Program-made: the position numbers and the translations under genes
Notes under the pieces: generated by a model
Databases searched by the model: none
What the model was told of the DNA's origin: nothing
The model's input: only the letters and a program-made list of their open reading frames with translations
DNA from: JAAYTL01 sp031460505
GTDB lineage: Bacteria > Bacillota > Clostridia > Tissierellales > Tissierellaceae
Assembly (NCBI GenBank): GCA_031460505.1
Contig: JAVKTT010000006.1
Coordinates: forward strand, 62,001-126,000
Length of the DNA: 64,000 nucleotides
Direction of reading: 5' to 3'
Shown here: piece after piece, positions 1 to 9,323 of the stretch
Position numbering within the stretch: position 1 is the first letter of the stretch
Layout of the letters: each line of letters starts with the position of its first letter

Positions 1-53
1 ACTTCACCTAGGTCTGTATCTTTAAATAATTGGATCATTTCAATTTTATCCAA
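1..53 (-). CDS. 5' end of an unidentified gene, cut by the window edge
   Basis: A reading frame opens with TTG at 53 and leaves the window after 17 codons (begins MDKIEMIQLFKD). The sequence AGGGGTGG lies about four bases upstream and fits a ribosome-binding site. An in-frame stop at 69-71 excludes a longer N-terminus; the ATG at 36-38 is an alternative start. I do not recognise the protein from so few residues. It reads in the same direction as nifJ and lies downstream of it, beyond the hairpin at 140-168. Confidence 0.45.
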   Translation of the reverse strand, partial: MDKIEMIQLFKDTDLGE

Positions 54-139
54 TTTACCACCCCTAACTTAATATTCTCTATCTATTTTATCATATACCT
101 TAGTTAGATGCTATATTCATATTATTTTAGAAATAACTA

Positions 140-168
140 ATGGGTTATCAGCTTAACTGATAACCCAT
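140..168 (-). terminator. Hairpin downstream of nifJ, probable terminator
   Basis: A perfect 12-bp stem (ATGGGTTATCAG and its complement) closes a 5-nt loop 18 bases past the nifJ stop codon. The tail on the minus strand is only moderately T-rich, so termination may be incomplete. Confidence 0.55.
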
Positions 169-185
169 CTGTTTTATATTGTCAA

Positions 186-3100
186 TTAGTCTCTTGCCAT
201 TCTCTTGTAGCTTTCATATCTAATCTTTGCATTTTTCTCTGCAGCTGTGAATAATTCTTCAGCTAATTCAGGGAATTTCTTTTGAAGTGATGTATATCTA
301 ACTTCTGAAGTTATGAAATCTCTGAATGATTCTGTTGGTTCTTTTGAGTCTAATTGGAATGGATTCTTGCCTTGTTCTGATAATCTAGGGTCGAATCTGT
401 ATAAGTGCCAGTATCCAGCCTTAACCGCTCTATCTTCTTGTCTTACACTTGTACCCATTCCTGTTCTTATACCATGGTTAATACATGGTGCATAAGCTAT
501 TACTAAGGATGGTCCATCATAAGATTCTGCTTCGTTAATAGCTTTAATAGTATGATTCATATTTGAACCCATAGCTACTTGAGCTACATAAACATATCCA
601 TATGTTGACATCATTAAGCCTAAATCTTTCTTTCTGATTTCTTTACCAGATGCAGCAAATTTAGCTACTGCTGCTGTTGGAGTTGATTTAGATGATTGAC
701 CACCAGTATTTGAGTATACTTCTGTATCAAATACAAATATATTTATGTCTTCTCCAGAAGCTAATACATGATCTACTCCACCAAAGCCTATATCATAAGC
801 CCATCCATCTCCACCAAAGATCCAGATTGATTTCTTGATTAAATGATCTTTTCTGTCTTTGATTTCTGCAAGAATCTTATCAGCTTCAGCATTACCAGTT
901 TTAGTGTCTAATCTTGGTAATATCATTCCTGCTGCAGCTTTAGTTTCTTTTACATCTTTCATACCTGCAATCCATTGATTGAAGTATTCATTTAACTCTG
1001 AGTCAAGATTTAATGCAAGGAATTCTTCCATTAATAATTTAAGTTTACCTCTAGTTTGTCTAACAGCTATAGCCATACCAAGTCCAAACTCAGCATTATC
1101 TTCGAATAATGAGTTTGCCCAAGCTGGTCCTTTACCTTCTTGGTTTTTGCAATATGGTGTTGATGGAGCTGATCCACCCCAGATTGATGAACAACCTGTA
1201 GCATTAGCTATATACATTCTATCTCCATATAATTGAGTAACTAATTTAGCATATGCTGTTTCTCCACAACCTGCACAAGCTCCAGAGAATTCAAGCAATG
1301 GTTGTCTAAATTGGCTTCCTTTAATTGTATTAACATTCATTAAGTCGCCCTTATCCTTAACAGTCATTGCAAATTCCCAGTTAGGAGTTTGCTCTTCGAA
1401 TTCTTCTTCGAATGGCTTCATTACAAGTGCTTTTTCCTTAGCTGGACAAACTTCAGCACAGTTACCGCATCCTGTACAGTCTAGTACTGATACTTGTATA
1501 CGATATTGTAAGTTTTCTAGACCCTTACCCATTGGTTTAAGAGTTTCAAATGATTCAGGTTTATTTGCTGCTTCATCTTCATCTAATAAGAATGGTCTAA
1601 CAACTGCATGTGGACATACAAATGAACATTGACCACATTGTATACAGTTTTCCTTAATCCAATGAGGTGCTTCTACTCCAATAGCACGTTTTTCATATGC
1701 TGCAGTTCCATGAGGGAATGTACCGTCTTCTCTACCAATAAATGCACTTACAGGTAAATTATCTCCTTCTTGTCTATTCATTGGTATTAGAATATTTTCA
1801 ATGAATTCAGGAACATCTTTTTCAGCATCATCTGCATCTTTTGCATCTTTCCATGAAGCAGGTACATCAATCTTAACTAATGCTTCGATACCTTGATCTA
1901 CTGCTTTGTAGTTCATGTTTACTATAGCTTCACCTTTAGTACCATATGCAGAAACAATTGATTTCTTTAAGTGTTCAACAGCTTCATCTAAAGGTAATAC
2001 TTTAGCTAATTTGAAGAATGCAGATTGCATAATCATATTAGTTCTTCCACCAAGACCTATTTCAGATGCAATTTTTGTAGCGTTTATAGTGTAGAAGTCT
2101 ATATTATGTTCAGCAATATATTTTTTCATATTTGCTGGTAGATTTTCTTCTAATTCTTCTTCATTCCAGATACAGTTTAGTAAGAATGTTCCACCGTCTT
2201 TTAATCCTTTTAATATATCATATTGGTATACATATGATTGTTTTGAGCATGACATAAAGTCAGCATCTGAGATTAAATATGTTGATTTGATTGGCTCATG
2301 ACCAAATCTTAAGTGAGATATAGTTACCCCACCGGACTTCTTACTATCATATGAGAAGTATCCTTGGGCATACATATCAGTATCGTCACCAATGATCTTT
2401 ATAGCTTGTTTGTTAGCTCCTACTGTACCATCAGAACCGAATCCCCAGAATTTACATTTTATAGTTTCTTTTGGTTCAGTATTGATTACTTCTTTGATTT
2501 CTAATGATGTATTAGTTACATCATCAATAATACCTATAGTAAATCTATCTTTTGGTTTGTCTTGTTTTAAGTTTTCAAATACTGATAGTATTTGTGAAGG
2601 TGTAGTATCTTTTGAACCTAAACCATATCTACCACCAACTATAACTGGTTTTTCATCCATATCATAGAATACACTCTTGATATCTAAGTGTAGTGGTTCT
2701 GCTATAGCACCTTTTTCTTTAGTTCTATCTAGAACAGCTATTTTCTTAACTGTTTTTGGAAGAACATCTAGTAAATATTCTGTAACAAAAGGTCTGAATA
2801 GATGAACTTTGATAACACCAACTTTTTCACCTTTAGCCATTAGGTAGTCAACTGTTTCTTCAATAGTTTGAGTTACTGAACCCATTGCAATGATTACATT
2901 TTCAGCTTCTGGGTCTCCATAATAGTTAAATGGTTTATAGTCTCTTCCAGTAATCTTTGATATTTCCTTCATGTAATCATATACTATTCCACCTATTCTT
3001 TCATAGTATGGATTAGATGCTTCTGCTGCTTGGAAGTAAATATCAGGGTTTTGAGCTGTACCTCTTGTAACAGGGTTTTCTGGGTTTAATGCTCTATCTC

Positions 3101-3710
3101 TAAATTCTTGTAATGCTTCATAATCTATTAATTTTTCTAAATCTTCATATTCCATAACTTCAATTTTTTGGATTTCATGACTTGTCCTAAATCCATCAAA
3201 GAAGTGTAAAAATGGAACTCTACCCTTGATTGCTGCTAAGTGAGCTACCCCACCTAAATCCATAACTTCTTGAACACTACCTGAAGCTAATAATGCAAAT
3301 CCAGTTTGTCTAGCAGCCATAACGTCTTGATGATCACCAAATATACTTAATGCATGTGATGCTAAAGCTCTAGCAGATACATGGAATACTCCTGGTAATA
3401 GTTCACCAGCAATCTTGTACATGTTAGGAATCATTAATAATAGTCCTTGAGAAGCCGTATATGTAGTTGTCAACGCACCGGCTTGTAATGAACCGTGTAC
3501 AGCACCTGCTGCTCCAGCTTCTGATTGCATTTCTTTTACTAATACTTCTTGTCCAAAGATGTTTTTCTTACCATTTGCAGCCCAATCATCAACATGTTCA
3601 GCCATATCTGATGAAGGCGTAATTGGGTAAATTGCGGCTACATCAGTAAAAGCATAGGATATATACGATGCAGCTGTATTACCATCCATGGTTTTCATAA
3701 CTTTTGCCAT
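186..3710 (-). CDS. nifJ: Pyruvate:ferredoxin (flavodoxin) oxidoreductase
   Basis: Single-chain PFOR of 1174 residues, the usual length for the fused homodimeric enzyme. It oxidises pyruvate with CoA to acetyl-CoA and CO2 and passes electrons to ferredoxin, in the cytoplasm. The N-terminus (YPITPSSDMAE) is the pyruvate/TPP-binding pyrimidine domain. Two 4Fe-4S ferredoxin motifs lie near residue 690 (CIQCGQCSFVCP) and 743 (CTGCGNCAEVCP), a further cluster motif near 812 (CAGCGETAY), and the TPP-Mg motif near 968-1000 (GDGWAYDIG to YSNTGGQSS). The ATG has a strong AAGGAGGT site. It is a single-gene unit with its own promoter at 3812-3840 and an inverted repeat in its 5' UTR. This is the main evidence for fermentative, anaerobic metabolism. 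Confidence 0.98.
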   Translation of the reverse strand: MAKVMKTMDGNTAASYISYAFTDVAAIYPITPSSDMAEHVDDWAANGKKNIFGQEVLVKEMQSEAGAAGAVHGSLQAGALTTTYTASQGLLLMIPNMYKIAGELLPGVFHVSARALASHALSIFGDHQDVMAARQTGFALLASGSVQEVMDLGGVAHLAAIKGRVPFLHFFDGFRTSHEIQKIEVMEYEDLEKLIDYEALQEFRDRALNPENPVTRGTAQNPDIYFQAAEASNPYYERIGGIVYDYMKEISKITGRDYKPFNYYGDPEAENVIIAMGSVTQTIEETVDYLMAKGEKVGVIKVHLFRPFVTEYLLDVLPKTVKKIAVLDRTKEKGAIAEPLHLDIKSVFYDMDEKPVIVGGRYGLGSKDTTPSQILSVFENLKQDKPKDRFTIGIIDDVTNTSLEIKEVINTEPKETIKCKFWGFGSDGTVGANKQAIKIIGDDTDMYAQGYFSYDSKKSGGVTISHLRFGHEPIKSTYLISDADFMSCSKQSYVYQYDILKGLKDGGTFLLNCIWNEEELEENLPANMKKYIAEHNIDFYTINATKIASEIGLGGRTNMIMQSAFFKLAKVLPLDEAVEHLKKSIVSAYGTKGEAIVNMNYKAVDQGIEALVKIDVPASWKDAKDADDAEKDVPEFIENILIPMNRQEGDNLPVSAFIGREDGTFPHGTAAYEKRAIGVEAPHWIKENCIQCGQCSFVCPHAVVRPFLLDEDEAANKPESFETLKPMGKGLENLQYRIQVSVLDCTGCGNCAEVCPAKEKALVMKPFEEEFEEQTPNWEFAMTVKDKGDLMNVNTIKGSQFRQPLLEFSGACAGCGETAYAKLVTQLYGDRMYIANATGCSSIWGGSAPSTPYCKNQEGKGPAWANSLFEDNAEFGLGMAIAVRQTRGKLKLLMEEFLALNLDSELNEYFNQWIAGMKDVKETKAAAGMILPRLDTKTGNAEADKILAEIKDRKDHLIKKSIWIFGGDGWAYDIGFGGVDHVLASGEDINIFVFDTEVYSNTGGQSSKSTPTAAVAKFAASGKEIRKKDLGLMMSTYGYVYVAQVAMGSNMNHTIKAINEAESYDGPSLVIAYAPCINHGIRTGMGTSVRQEDRAVKAGYWHLYRFDPRLSEQGKNPFQLDSKEPTESFRDFITSEVRYTSLQKKFPELAEELFTAAEKNAKIRYESYKRMARD

Positions 3711-3740
3711 AGTAAATGAACCTCCTTATATTTGTAATTT

Positions 3741-3786
3741 CACTAATAATTAGTTATTAAGTTCACAAACTGATTTATTATTAGTG
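3741..3786. promoter_or_regulatory. Long inverted repeat in the nifJ 5' untranslated region
   Basis: CACTAATAAT at 3741-3750 is exactly repeated in inverse as ATTATTAGTG at 3777-3786, with a 26-nt spacer. After one mismatch the arms extend a further five pairs. It lies between the nifJ promoter and its ribosome site, so it could be an RNA stem or a protein operator. It does not match the Rex operator. Confidence 0.4.
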
Positions 3787-3811
3787 TAATTAATTATTCT
3801 TTTACCATTAA

Positions 3812-3840
3812 AGTATATAAAACATTAAAAACAAAGTCAA
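3812..3840 (-). promoter_or_regulatory. Predicted sigma-A promoter of nifJ
   Basis: TTGACT (3835-3840) and TATACT (3812-3817) are separated by exactly 17 nt on the minus strand. Transcription would start near 3805 and give a 5' UTR of about 95 nt containing the inverted repeat at 3741-3786. Confidence 0.7.
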
Positions 3841-3876
3841 CCAAGATTGACAAATCCTTCAAATATTTAGACTCTT

Positions 3877-4833
3877 TTAACAATTTTTCCCAAATTCTTT
3901 TTCTTTATTGCTCCTATTGATTTCAATTTGTCTCATAATCTTTTCATTTAACTCATTAGCAGCATTATAACCTAGTATTTTTTGTCTAAAGTTTCTAGCT
4001 GCCACTTCAATTATCATTGCAACATTTCTTCCTGGGCGAACAGGTACCGTTGCTGTAGACACCTGAACACCTAATATTTCTGTATAACTTTCATCAAGTC
4101 CAATCCTATCATATTCCTTGGTATTATCCCATAATTCTAGTTCTATGACCATTTCAATAAACTCATCATTCTTAACAGAGCCTACTCCATAAAGTCTCTC
4201 AATATCCAATATTCCTAATCCTCTTATTTCCATAAAATGTCTAGTTATCTCTGGGGATCTACCTTGTAGCATATCCTCTACTCTTTTGATAATAACAGTA
4301 TCGTCAGAAACCAATCTATGGCCTCTAATGACTAAATCTAGTGCAGTTTCTGATTTTCCCACACCAGATTTGCCAATTATCAATATTCCCACACCATAAA
4401 CTTCTACCAAGACACCATGCATTCTAGTCTCAGGGGATAGTTGTAAATCAACATAACTAATAATTTTATTGAAAAGTTTTGAAGTTATCTCCTTTGATTT
4501 AAGAATAGTTTTATTATGTTTTTTAGCCAATTCATATAACTCGGGAAAAACTGGTAAATCTCTGGTCAATATTAAAGCTGAGATATGATAGGATAAAAAT
4601 TTGTCTAGACTATTATATCTATCTGTATGTGAGAGTTGGTCTAAATAGTGCCATTCTGCACTACCAATTACCTGAAGCCTTTCAGGTACAAACTTCTCAT
4701 AATATCCTACTAGTTGTAGCCCTGGTCTACTGATTTCACTGGAATGAATTTTTATATCATCAATATCTGTAGATTCACTTACTGTCTCTAACTTCATTTC
4801 TTTTATTATCTCTTTTAAATAAACGTAACTCAT
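3877..4833 (-). CDS. hprK: HPr kinase/phosphorylase
   Basis: This 318-residue protein is the ATP-dependent kinase and phosphorylase of Ser46 of HPr, which drives CcpA-mediated carbon catabolite repression in low-GC Gram-positives. The C-terminal half has the P-loop GKSGVGKSETAL near residue 155, followed by the family segments IRGLGILDIERLYG and PVRPGRNVAMIIEVA. The N-terminal regulatory domain is complete. The ATG follows an AGGTGA site. It is the last gene of uvrC-pspC-hprK, 11 bp after pspC, so it is probably co-transcribed with them. Confidence 0.97.
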   Translation of the reverse strand: MSYVYLKEIIKEMKLETVSESTDIDDIKIHSSEISRPGLQLVGYYEKFVPERLQVIGSAEWHYLDQLSHTDRYNSLDKFLSYHISALILTRDLPVFPELYELAKKHNKTILKSKEITSKLFNKIISYVDLQLSPETRMHGVLVEVYGVGILIIGKSGVGKSETALDLVIRGHRLVSDDTVIIKRVEDMLQGRSPEITRHFMEIRGLGILDIERLYGVGSVKNDEFIEMVIELELWDNTKEYDRIGLDESYTEILGVQVSTATVPVRPGRNVAMIIEVAARNFRQKILGYNAANELNEKIMRQIEINRSNKEKEFGKNC

Positions 4834-4844
4834 CTAATCACCTA

Positions 4845-5033
4845 TTATCTATATGGTATTATTATTGCTGCAATTACATATGCTATTAGTCCACCAAAGA
4901 GCGCTGTCGGAATGCTCAATATTACCCAAGCTAATCTTATTAGAGTTGGATCTATATTAAAATATTCACCTAAGCCACCACATACACCAGCTATCATCTT
5001 ATTGGTTTCAGATCTATAAAGTCTTCTATCCAT
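4845..5033 (-). CDS. PspC-domain small membrane protein
   Basis: A 62-residue PspC-family protein. The N-terminal segment (RSETNKMIAGVCGGLGEYF) is the diagnostic PspC motif and is followed by a long hydrophobic stretch, residues 33-60, that crosses the membrane. Stand-alone PspC proteins of this size are common in Firmicutes and are thought to respond to envelope stress; the role here is unproven. Its start overlaps the end of uvrC by 8 bp, which suggests translational coupling, and hprK follows closely. Confidence 0.9.
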   Translation of the reverse strand: MDRRLYRSETNKMIAGVCGGLGEYFNIDPTLIRLAWVILSIPTALFGGLIAYVIAAIIIPYR

Positions 5034-6903
5034 TATGTTTCTCCTCTCTTTCTTTCTTAAAATGATTATATAAATTCTCTGCTACAACTTTATTCATACC
5101 CTTTACAGTTGCCAAATCATCAATACTAGCATTTTTGATTTTGTCTATACTTTTAAAATGTTTCATTAGAGCCATCTTACGTTTTTCACCTATACCTTCT
5201 ATATCGTCAAGTTGTGATTTAAACATATCCTTGGTTCTTAAACTCTTATGATAACTAATTGCAAATCTATGTGCTTCTTCTTGTATCTTATATATCATCT
5301 TAAAACCTAGTGTATCCATTGACATATGATATTCCTTGTTATCATAGATAATTCCTCGAGTCTTGTGATAATCATCTTTTACTAAACCACATACAGGTAT
5401 ATTAATTCCCAGTTCTGATAATACCCTTAGAGCTATATTAACCTGCCCTTTACCTCCATCCATCATTATCAAATCAGGAAAATTTGAAAATCCTTTTAAT
5501 TTAATGTTTTCTTCGATTTTTTCTTTTTCTTCTAGCCCTCTAATAAATCTTCGCTTTAAGACTTCTTCCATGCTACCATAATCATTTGGAGTATCTATTG
5601 ATTTTATTCTAAACCTTCTATAGTCAGATTTCTTTGCTTCTCCATTTTCAAATACTACCATGGAGCCTACAGATTGCACTCCACTTATATTGGATATGTC
5701 ATAGGCTTCAATTCTTTCAGGTAAATCTTCTAAATCTAAAATATCTTGGATTTCTTCTAGAGCCTTTAGATTCTCTCTATGTTTTTTTAGGAATTTATCA
5801 CCATATTTATTTAGCATTTCCAAGGCATTTTTACCGACCATTTCTATCAACTTAAGTTTATCTCCTCTTTTTGGTACAGTAATAGTTACCTTTGAACCTT
5901 TTTTGTTCTCTAACCATTTTGAGATGGAATCCATATCACTAAATTCCTCTTCTATGATTATTTCCTTCGGAACAAAAGCAGAACCTATATAGAATTGTTT
6001 AACAAAAGAGCTAAGTATCTCTCCTCTGTCTTCTCTAAAATTGTCTTCCATTAGGAAATGTTCTCTACCTATAATCTTACCTGACCTTATAAAGAACACT
6101 TGAACACATACCTCTTCTATACCTCTTGCCATAGCAATAATATCTTGATCAATATCATTAGCTGATACAATTTTTTGTTCTTCTTGAAGTGTTCTTAGAG
6201 CATTCAGTTGATCCCTGTAGGTACTCGCCTTTTCAAATTCCAGATTCTTTGATGCTTCTATCATTTTCTTTTCAATATTACCTATTACATTTAAGTTTTT
6301 ACCATCTAGAAACTGTATTATTTCTTTTATCATATCCATATATTCAATTTCATCTACATTTCCTAAACATGGTGCATTACATTTACCTATATAGTAGTTA
6401 AGACAAGGTCTAAAATTACTTAAGTTTTTCTCTAAGTTCAGTTTACATGTTCTAATTGGATATATATCATGTAATATGTCTATTGAGTCATTAACTGCTG
6501 TTGCACTTGGATAAGGACCAAAATATTTGGCACCATCCTTAAGTATCTGTCTTGTCTTGATTACCCTCGGATATTTTTCATTCAATGTAACCTTTATATA
6601 TGGGTACTGTTTGTCATCCCTTAATAGTATATTGTACTTCGGCTTATTTTTTTTAATCAGATTTGCTTCCAGTACTAATGCTTCAACTTCATTGTCTACT
6701 ATAATATATTCAAACTCTTTTATATGGCTAACCATACTTCTTACTTTTAGCCCTTGGTTCTTTGAAGATTGGAAGTATTGTCTAACCCTATTTTTAAGTG
6801 AGATAGCTTTACCTACATATATAATCTCATCAGATTTATCTTTCATTATATAAACACCTGGTTTATCAGGCAGTTTCTTCAGTTGCTCATCTATATCAAA
6901 CAT
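5026..6903 (-). CDS. uvrC: Excinuclease ABC subunit C
   Basis: UvrC of 625 residues makes both incisions around a lesion once UvrAB has loaded UvrB. Residues 13-32 (KPGVYIMKDKSDEIIYVGKA) form the GIY-YIG nuclease for the 3' cut. A UVR motif that contacts UvrB is near 205-235 (NLEFEKASTYRDQL), the RNase H-like endonuclease follows (EAYDISNISG and MDGGKGQVN), and a helix-hairpin-helix DNA-binding tail ends the protein. The ATG follows AAAGGGTG. It heads the uvrC-pspC-hprK unit, with an extended -10 (TGGTATAAT) about 30 bp upstream. uvrA and uvrB lie 20 kb away behind a LexA site; no LexA site is visible here. Confidence 0.97.
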   Translation of the reverse strand: MFDIDEQLKKLPDKPGVYIMKDKSDEIIYVGKAISLKNRVRQYFQSSKNQGLKVRSMVSHIKEFEYIIVDNEVEALVLEANLIKKNKPKYNILLRDDKQYPYIKVTLNEKYPRVIKTRQILKDGAKYFGPYPSATAVNDSIDILHDIYPIRTCKLNLEKNLSNFRPCLNYYIGKCNAPCLGNVDEIEYMDMIKEIIQFLDGKNLNVIGNIEKKMIEASKNLEFEKASTYRDQLNALRTLQEEQKIVSANDIDQDIIAMARGIEEVCVQVFFIRSGKIIGREHFLMEDNFREDRGEILSSFVKQFYIGSAFVPKEIIIEEEFSDMDSISKWLENKKGSKVTITVPKRGDKLKLIEMVGKNALEMLNKYGDKFLKKHRENLKALEEIQDILDLEDLPERIEAYDISNISGVQSVGSMVVFENGEAKKSDYRRFRIKSIDTPNDYGSMEEVLKRRFIRGLEEKEKIEENIKLKGFSNFPDLIMMDGGKGQVNIALRVLSELGINIPVCGLVKDDYHKTRGIIYDNKEYHMSMDTLGFKMIYKIQEEAHRFAISYHKSLRTKDMFKSQLDDIEGIGEKRKMALMKHFKSIDKIKNASIDDLATVKGMNKVVAENLYNHFKKEREEKHNG

Positions 6904-6933
6904 AATTTCACCCTTTAATATTGTATAAGATTA

Positions 6934-7065
6934 TTATACCATAAATAAGATTGATAATTTACGTTCAAGTGGAAATGAAAGAAAACTCATCAATATAAAA
7001 AACACAAAAATTATAACTGCATTTAGTTTTGGGTGATTCTGTAAAAACAATCTAATTTTATTCAT
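6934..7065 (-). CDS. Possible 43-residue membrane peptide
   Basis: An ATG at 7063-7065 opens a 43-codon frame ending at 6934, preceded by a weak AAGG site. It encodes a short polar N-terminus (MNKIRLFLQNHPK) and one hydrophobic helix, residues 17-33. Its 3' end runs into the uvrC promoter region. It may be a genuine small membrane protein or the remnant of a larger gene. I see no homology. It is the only coding-like signal in the gap between uvrC and the next gene. Confidence 0.3.
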   Translation of the reverse strand: MNKIRLFLQNHPKLNAVIIFVFFILMSFLSFPLERKLSILFMV

Positions 7066-7169
7066 AATAACCTTGTATGATATAGTCAACGACTAAAATC
7101 ATACTCTCCTTTCTTAAATTCAAGCAAAAATAACCGTCCCTTATAATGCGTAATATTTATTTAATGATT

Positions 7170-7640
7170 TTAAGTGTTTTTAAATCTTTTATATTTTAAC
7201 CCAAGTCCTAAAAGCAGCGTTGGAATAAGGTTTGCAATCAATGATAATATTGGTGTATTAGGTAATCCAAAAAGAAAATTTACTAAAGTAAATGGTGTAT
7301 AATAAATATTCATCAAAATCCAGTTTTCACTTAGTTCTTCTGGTATTATCTTAAGTAAATTCATTTCTGTATTTGAAAATGTATAAAGCCATATAGCGAT
7401 ACCAATAACCCCTATAAGTGAACCTACAAAGAAGTCATATTCCTTTCTTGTACTTTCATCTAACAATGTACCAGAAAAAATATAGACAAATAGCAATCCT
7501 ACTCCAATAAATATTCTGCTTATAAAATTAGTAGTAAACTTACCGATTTTAGGTCCAGTTGCAACAAAAATAATTAAGAATATGAATGATAATATTACAA
7601 TTATCAGATGTAATATTAATGCTTTAAAATTATTTTTCAT
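7170..7640 (-). CDS. Hypothetical multi-pass membrane protein
   Basis: About 156 residues with five or so hydrophobic segments (for example LILHLIIVILSFIFLIIFVA and ILSLIANLIPTLLLGLGL) and a short basic C-terminus. No family recognised. The frame extends to 7652, but GGAGG lies within those first codons, so translation most likely starts at the ATG at 7638-7640 (MKNNFKALIL). It is a single gene in the accessory stretch of membrane and exported proteins. Confidence 0.7.
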   Translation of the reverse strand: MKNNFKALILHLIIVILSFIFLIIFVATGPKIGKFTTNFISRIFIGVGLLFVYIFSGTLLDESTRKEYDFFVGSLIGVIGIAIWLYTFSNTEMNLLKIIPEELSENWILMNIYYTPFTLVNFLFGLPNTPILSLIANLIPTLLLGLGLKYKRFKNT

Positions 7641-7795
7641 CCCTACCTCCATTAATTGATTATTAAAAATGTTGATTAAAAAATGATATACTCACATTTA
7701 ACAAAGACATAGTTTATAAAGACTGAGAATCAATAATTTTAAGTTTTTCTTATACATTAAATGAAAAATGTTAACGTGTCCCATTTTTTGTATGC

Positions 7796-8218
7796 TTATT
7801 TCGTCCAATTCATTACTAGCTCTACTTCACCTGTATTTTCATCAATTTGCTCTTTTGTAACTAAGAAGCCTTCCCTTAAATAAAATTGAACAGCCCGAAC
7901 ATTCCTATTATAAACTTGCAAGGATAATTCAGTGTGATTCATCTTAACATAATCAAGTAATTTTTTACCAATACCCTTAGATTGATTGTTTGTATTAACA
8001 AATATTCCAGCAATATAATTATCCATTAACCCGATAAACCCCTTAATTGTATTGTTATCATCGTAAAGAAATATTTCTGCTTTAGGTAACATTTCTTTAA
8101 CCATTTCATGATTTCCTTGCCAGTAATCTTTACAAATAAAATCATGAGCTCTTATGTTTGTTTCAAGCCATATATTCATAATATTATCTAAATCTTCAAT
8201 TCTAAATTTTCTTATCAT
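7796..8218 (-). CDS. GNAT-family N-acetyltransferase (YjaB-like)
   Basis: A compact 140-residue GNAT fold. The acetyl-CoA-binding motif is near residue 80 (NQSKGIGKKLLDYV), after the beta4 strand (IAGIFVNTNNQ), and the C-terminal strand and helix (YNRNVRAVQFYLREGF) is typical. The N-terminal pattern, IRKFRIEDLDNIMNIWLETN, resembles E. coli YjaB, so it is a cytoplasmic acetyltransferase of unknown substrate. It lies 8 bp downstream of the zinc-ribbon gene and may be translated from the same message. Confidence 0.9.
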   Translation of the reverse strand: MIRKFRIEDLDNIMNIWLETNIRAHDFICKDYWQGNHEMVKEMLPKAEIFLYDDNNTIKGFIGLMDNYIAGIFVNTNNQSKGIGKKLLDYVKMNHTELSLQVYNRNVRAVQFYLREGFLVTKEQIDENTGEVELVMNWTK

Positions 8219-8226
8219 ATTTACCC

Positions 8227-8691
8227 CTATATCTTATCTCCACATGATTTACAAAACTTTGCATCTTCATCATTTAACTCTCCACATGATTGGCATTTGA
8301 CTTTTACTATATGAATAACTTCCTTTTTATCCTGAGAAGTTCTTCTGTCATTTACTACGTCAATATTTTCTATAACATCACTTATCATTCCACCTGCTGC
8401 TGAACTATAAGGTTTTAAATCATCTCTTGCTTTTTCCGGATCTAATATAACTCCAGAACCAGCTGCACCTCTTGCGCCAATATTCATCAGTATCCCGCCT
8501 ACTATAATACAAATCATACCTATTAAAGCTCTTTTAAAAAATGGTGGCATACCTGAATCATAAAATGGATTAAATCCATCATCATTAAAAGCAATAAAAA
8601 AACTTGAGAAAAATAATATGAATCCCAGCACAATTAAACCCATGCCAATATAATACAAAGACTTTCTTTCCGGTGATATTTTATTTGACAA
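8227..8691 (-). CDS. Membrane protein with C-terminal zinc ribbon
   Basis: A 154-residue protein with two hydrophobic segments (residues about 12-33 and 51-70), then a soluble linker, then a zinc ribbon CQSCG-X9-CKSCG at the extreme C-terminus. The paired CxxC motifs should bind one zinc ion. Zinc-ribbon membrane proteins of this layout are common in Clostridia without assigned function. Translation starts at TTG with an AAAGGAGAGG site 6 nt upstream. Probably co-transcribed with the GNAT gene 8 bp downstream. Confidence 0.8.
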   Translation of the reverse strand: MSNKISPERKSLYYIGMGLIVLGFILFFSSFFIAFNDDGFNPFYDSGMPPFFKRALIGMICIIVGGILMNIGARGAAGSGVILDPEKARDDLKPYSSAAGGMISDVIENIDVVNDRRTSQDKKEVIHIVKVKCQSCGELNDEDAKFCKSCGDKI

Positions 8692-8726
8692 AATAATCCT
8701 CTCCTTTAATCTCTTTTAATAATTAA

Positions 8727-9248
8727 TTACTCAAACTTATTTCCTTTATTGTCGTAGAAGGCAACATCTCTTGTATAGCTTGAATATTCTGGTGCTTCAA
8801 CTAATGCAACTCTTCCATTATTCATCTCTATACGAATAGGCTCCAATTTATTACCGGTAGTATCGTCTGTATAAATAACTTCAACATATTCTAAGCCTGA
8901 TTTATAACACATAAATATTTCGTAAAACTTATCTCCGATGACTATTATATCTGTAACAATTGGCTCAGATTCTTGTGTTCTAACCATTTTAGTTTTAAGC
9001 ATATAATTACCGTGATCATTTGCTTCAAATTGAGCATACCCATAACCTACTTGTTGATCAATAAACTCACTAATAATATTATTTTCAATTATTATCTCTG
9101 ACAAAATTATTGCACTATTGCTCGGTTTACTTAAAATTCTTTGACGTGCTTCAAATGTGTTCCCATATGGTTGGTTTGTTTTGTAAACAATAACGCCAAT
9201 AATGAAGACCACTATGATGCTACCAATAATAAATCTTTTATTTCTCAT
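8727..9248 (-). CDS. Hypothetical membrane-anchored extracellular protein
   Basis: 173 residues: a positively charged start and one uncleaved-looking hydrophobic helix (residues 7-23), then a soluble domain rich in beta-prone sequence presumably outside the membrane. No family recognised. The ATG follows GAAAGG. It belongs to a run of similarly sized N-terminally anchored proteins between 8.7 and 12.8 kb. Confidence 0.7.
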   Translation of the reverse strand: MRNKRFIIGSIIVVFIIGVIVYKTNQPYGNTFEARQRILSKPSNSAIILSEIIIENNIISEFIDQQVGYGYAQFEANDHGNYMLKTKMVRTQESEPIVTDIIVIGDKFYEIFMCYKSGLEYVEVIYTDDTTGNKLEPIRIEMNNGRVALVEAPEYSSYTRDVAFYDNKGNKFE

Positions 9249-9323
9249 AGAGAATTTCCTTTCAATAATTTATTAATAACTTTTAAATTTATTCCACACT
9301 TAGGTTCTTTGACAAACAATAAT

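Noticed and set aside
3741..3786. Rex operator upstream of nifJ
   Set aside because: The arms do not match TTGTTAA-N4-TTAACAA.
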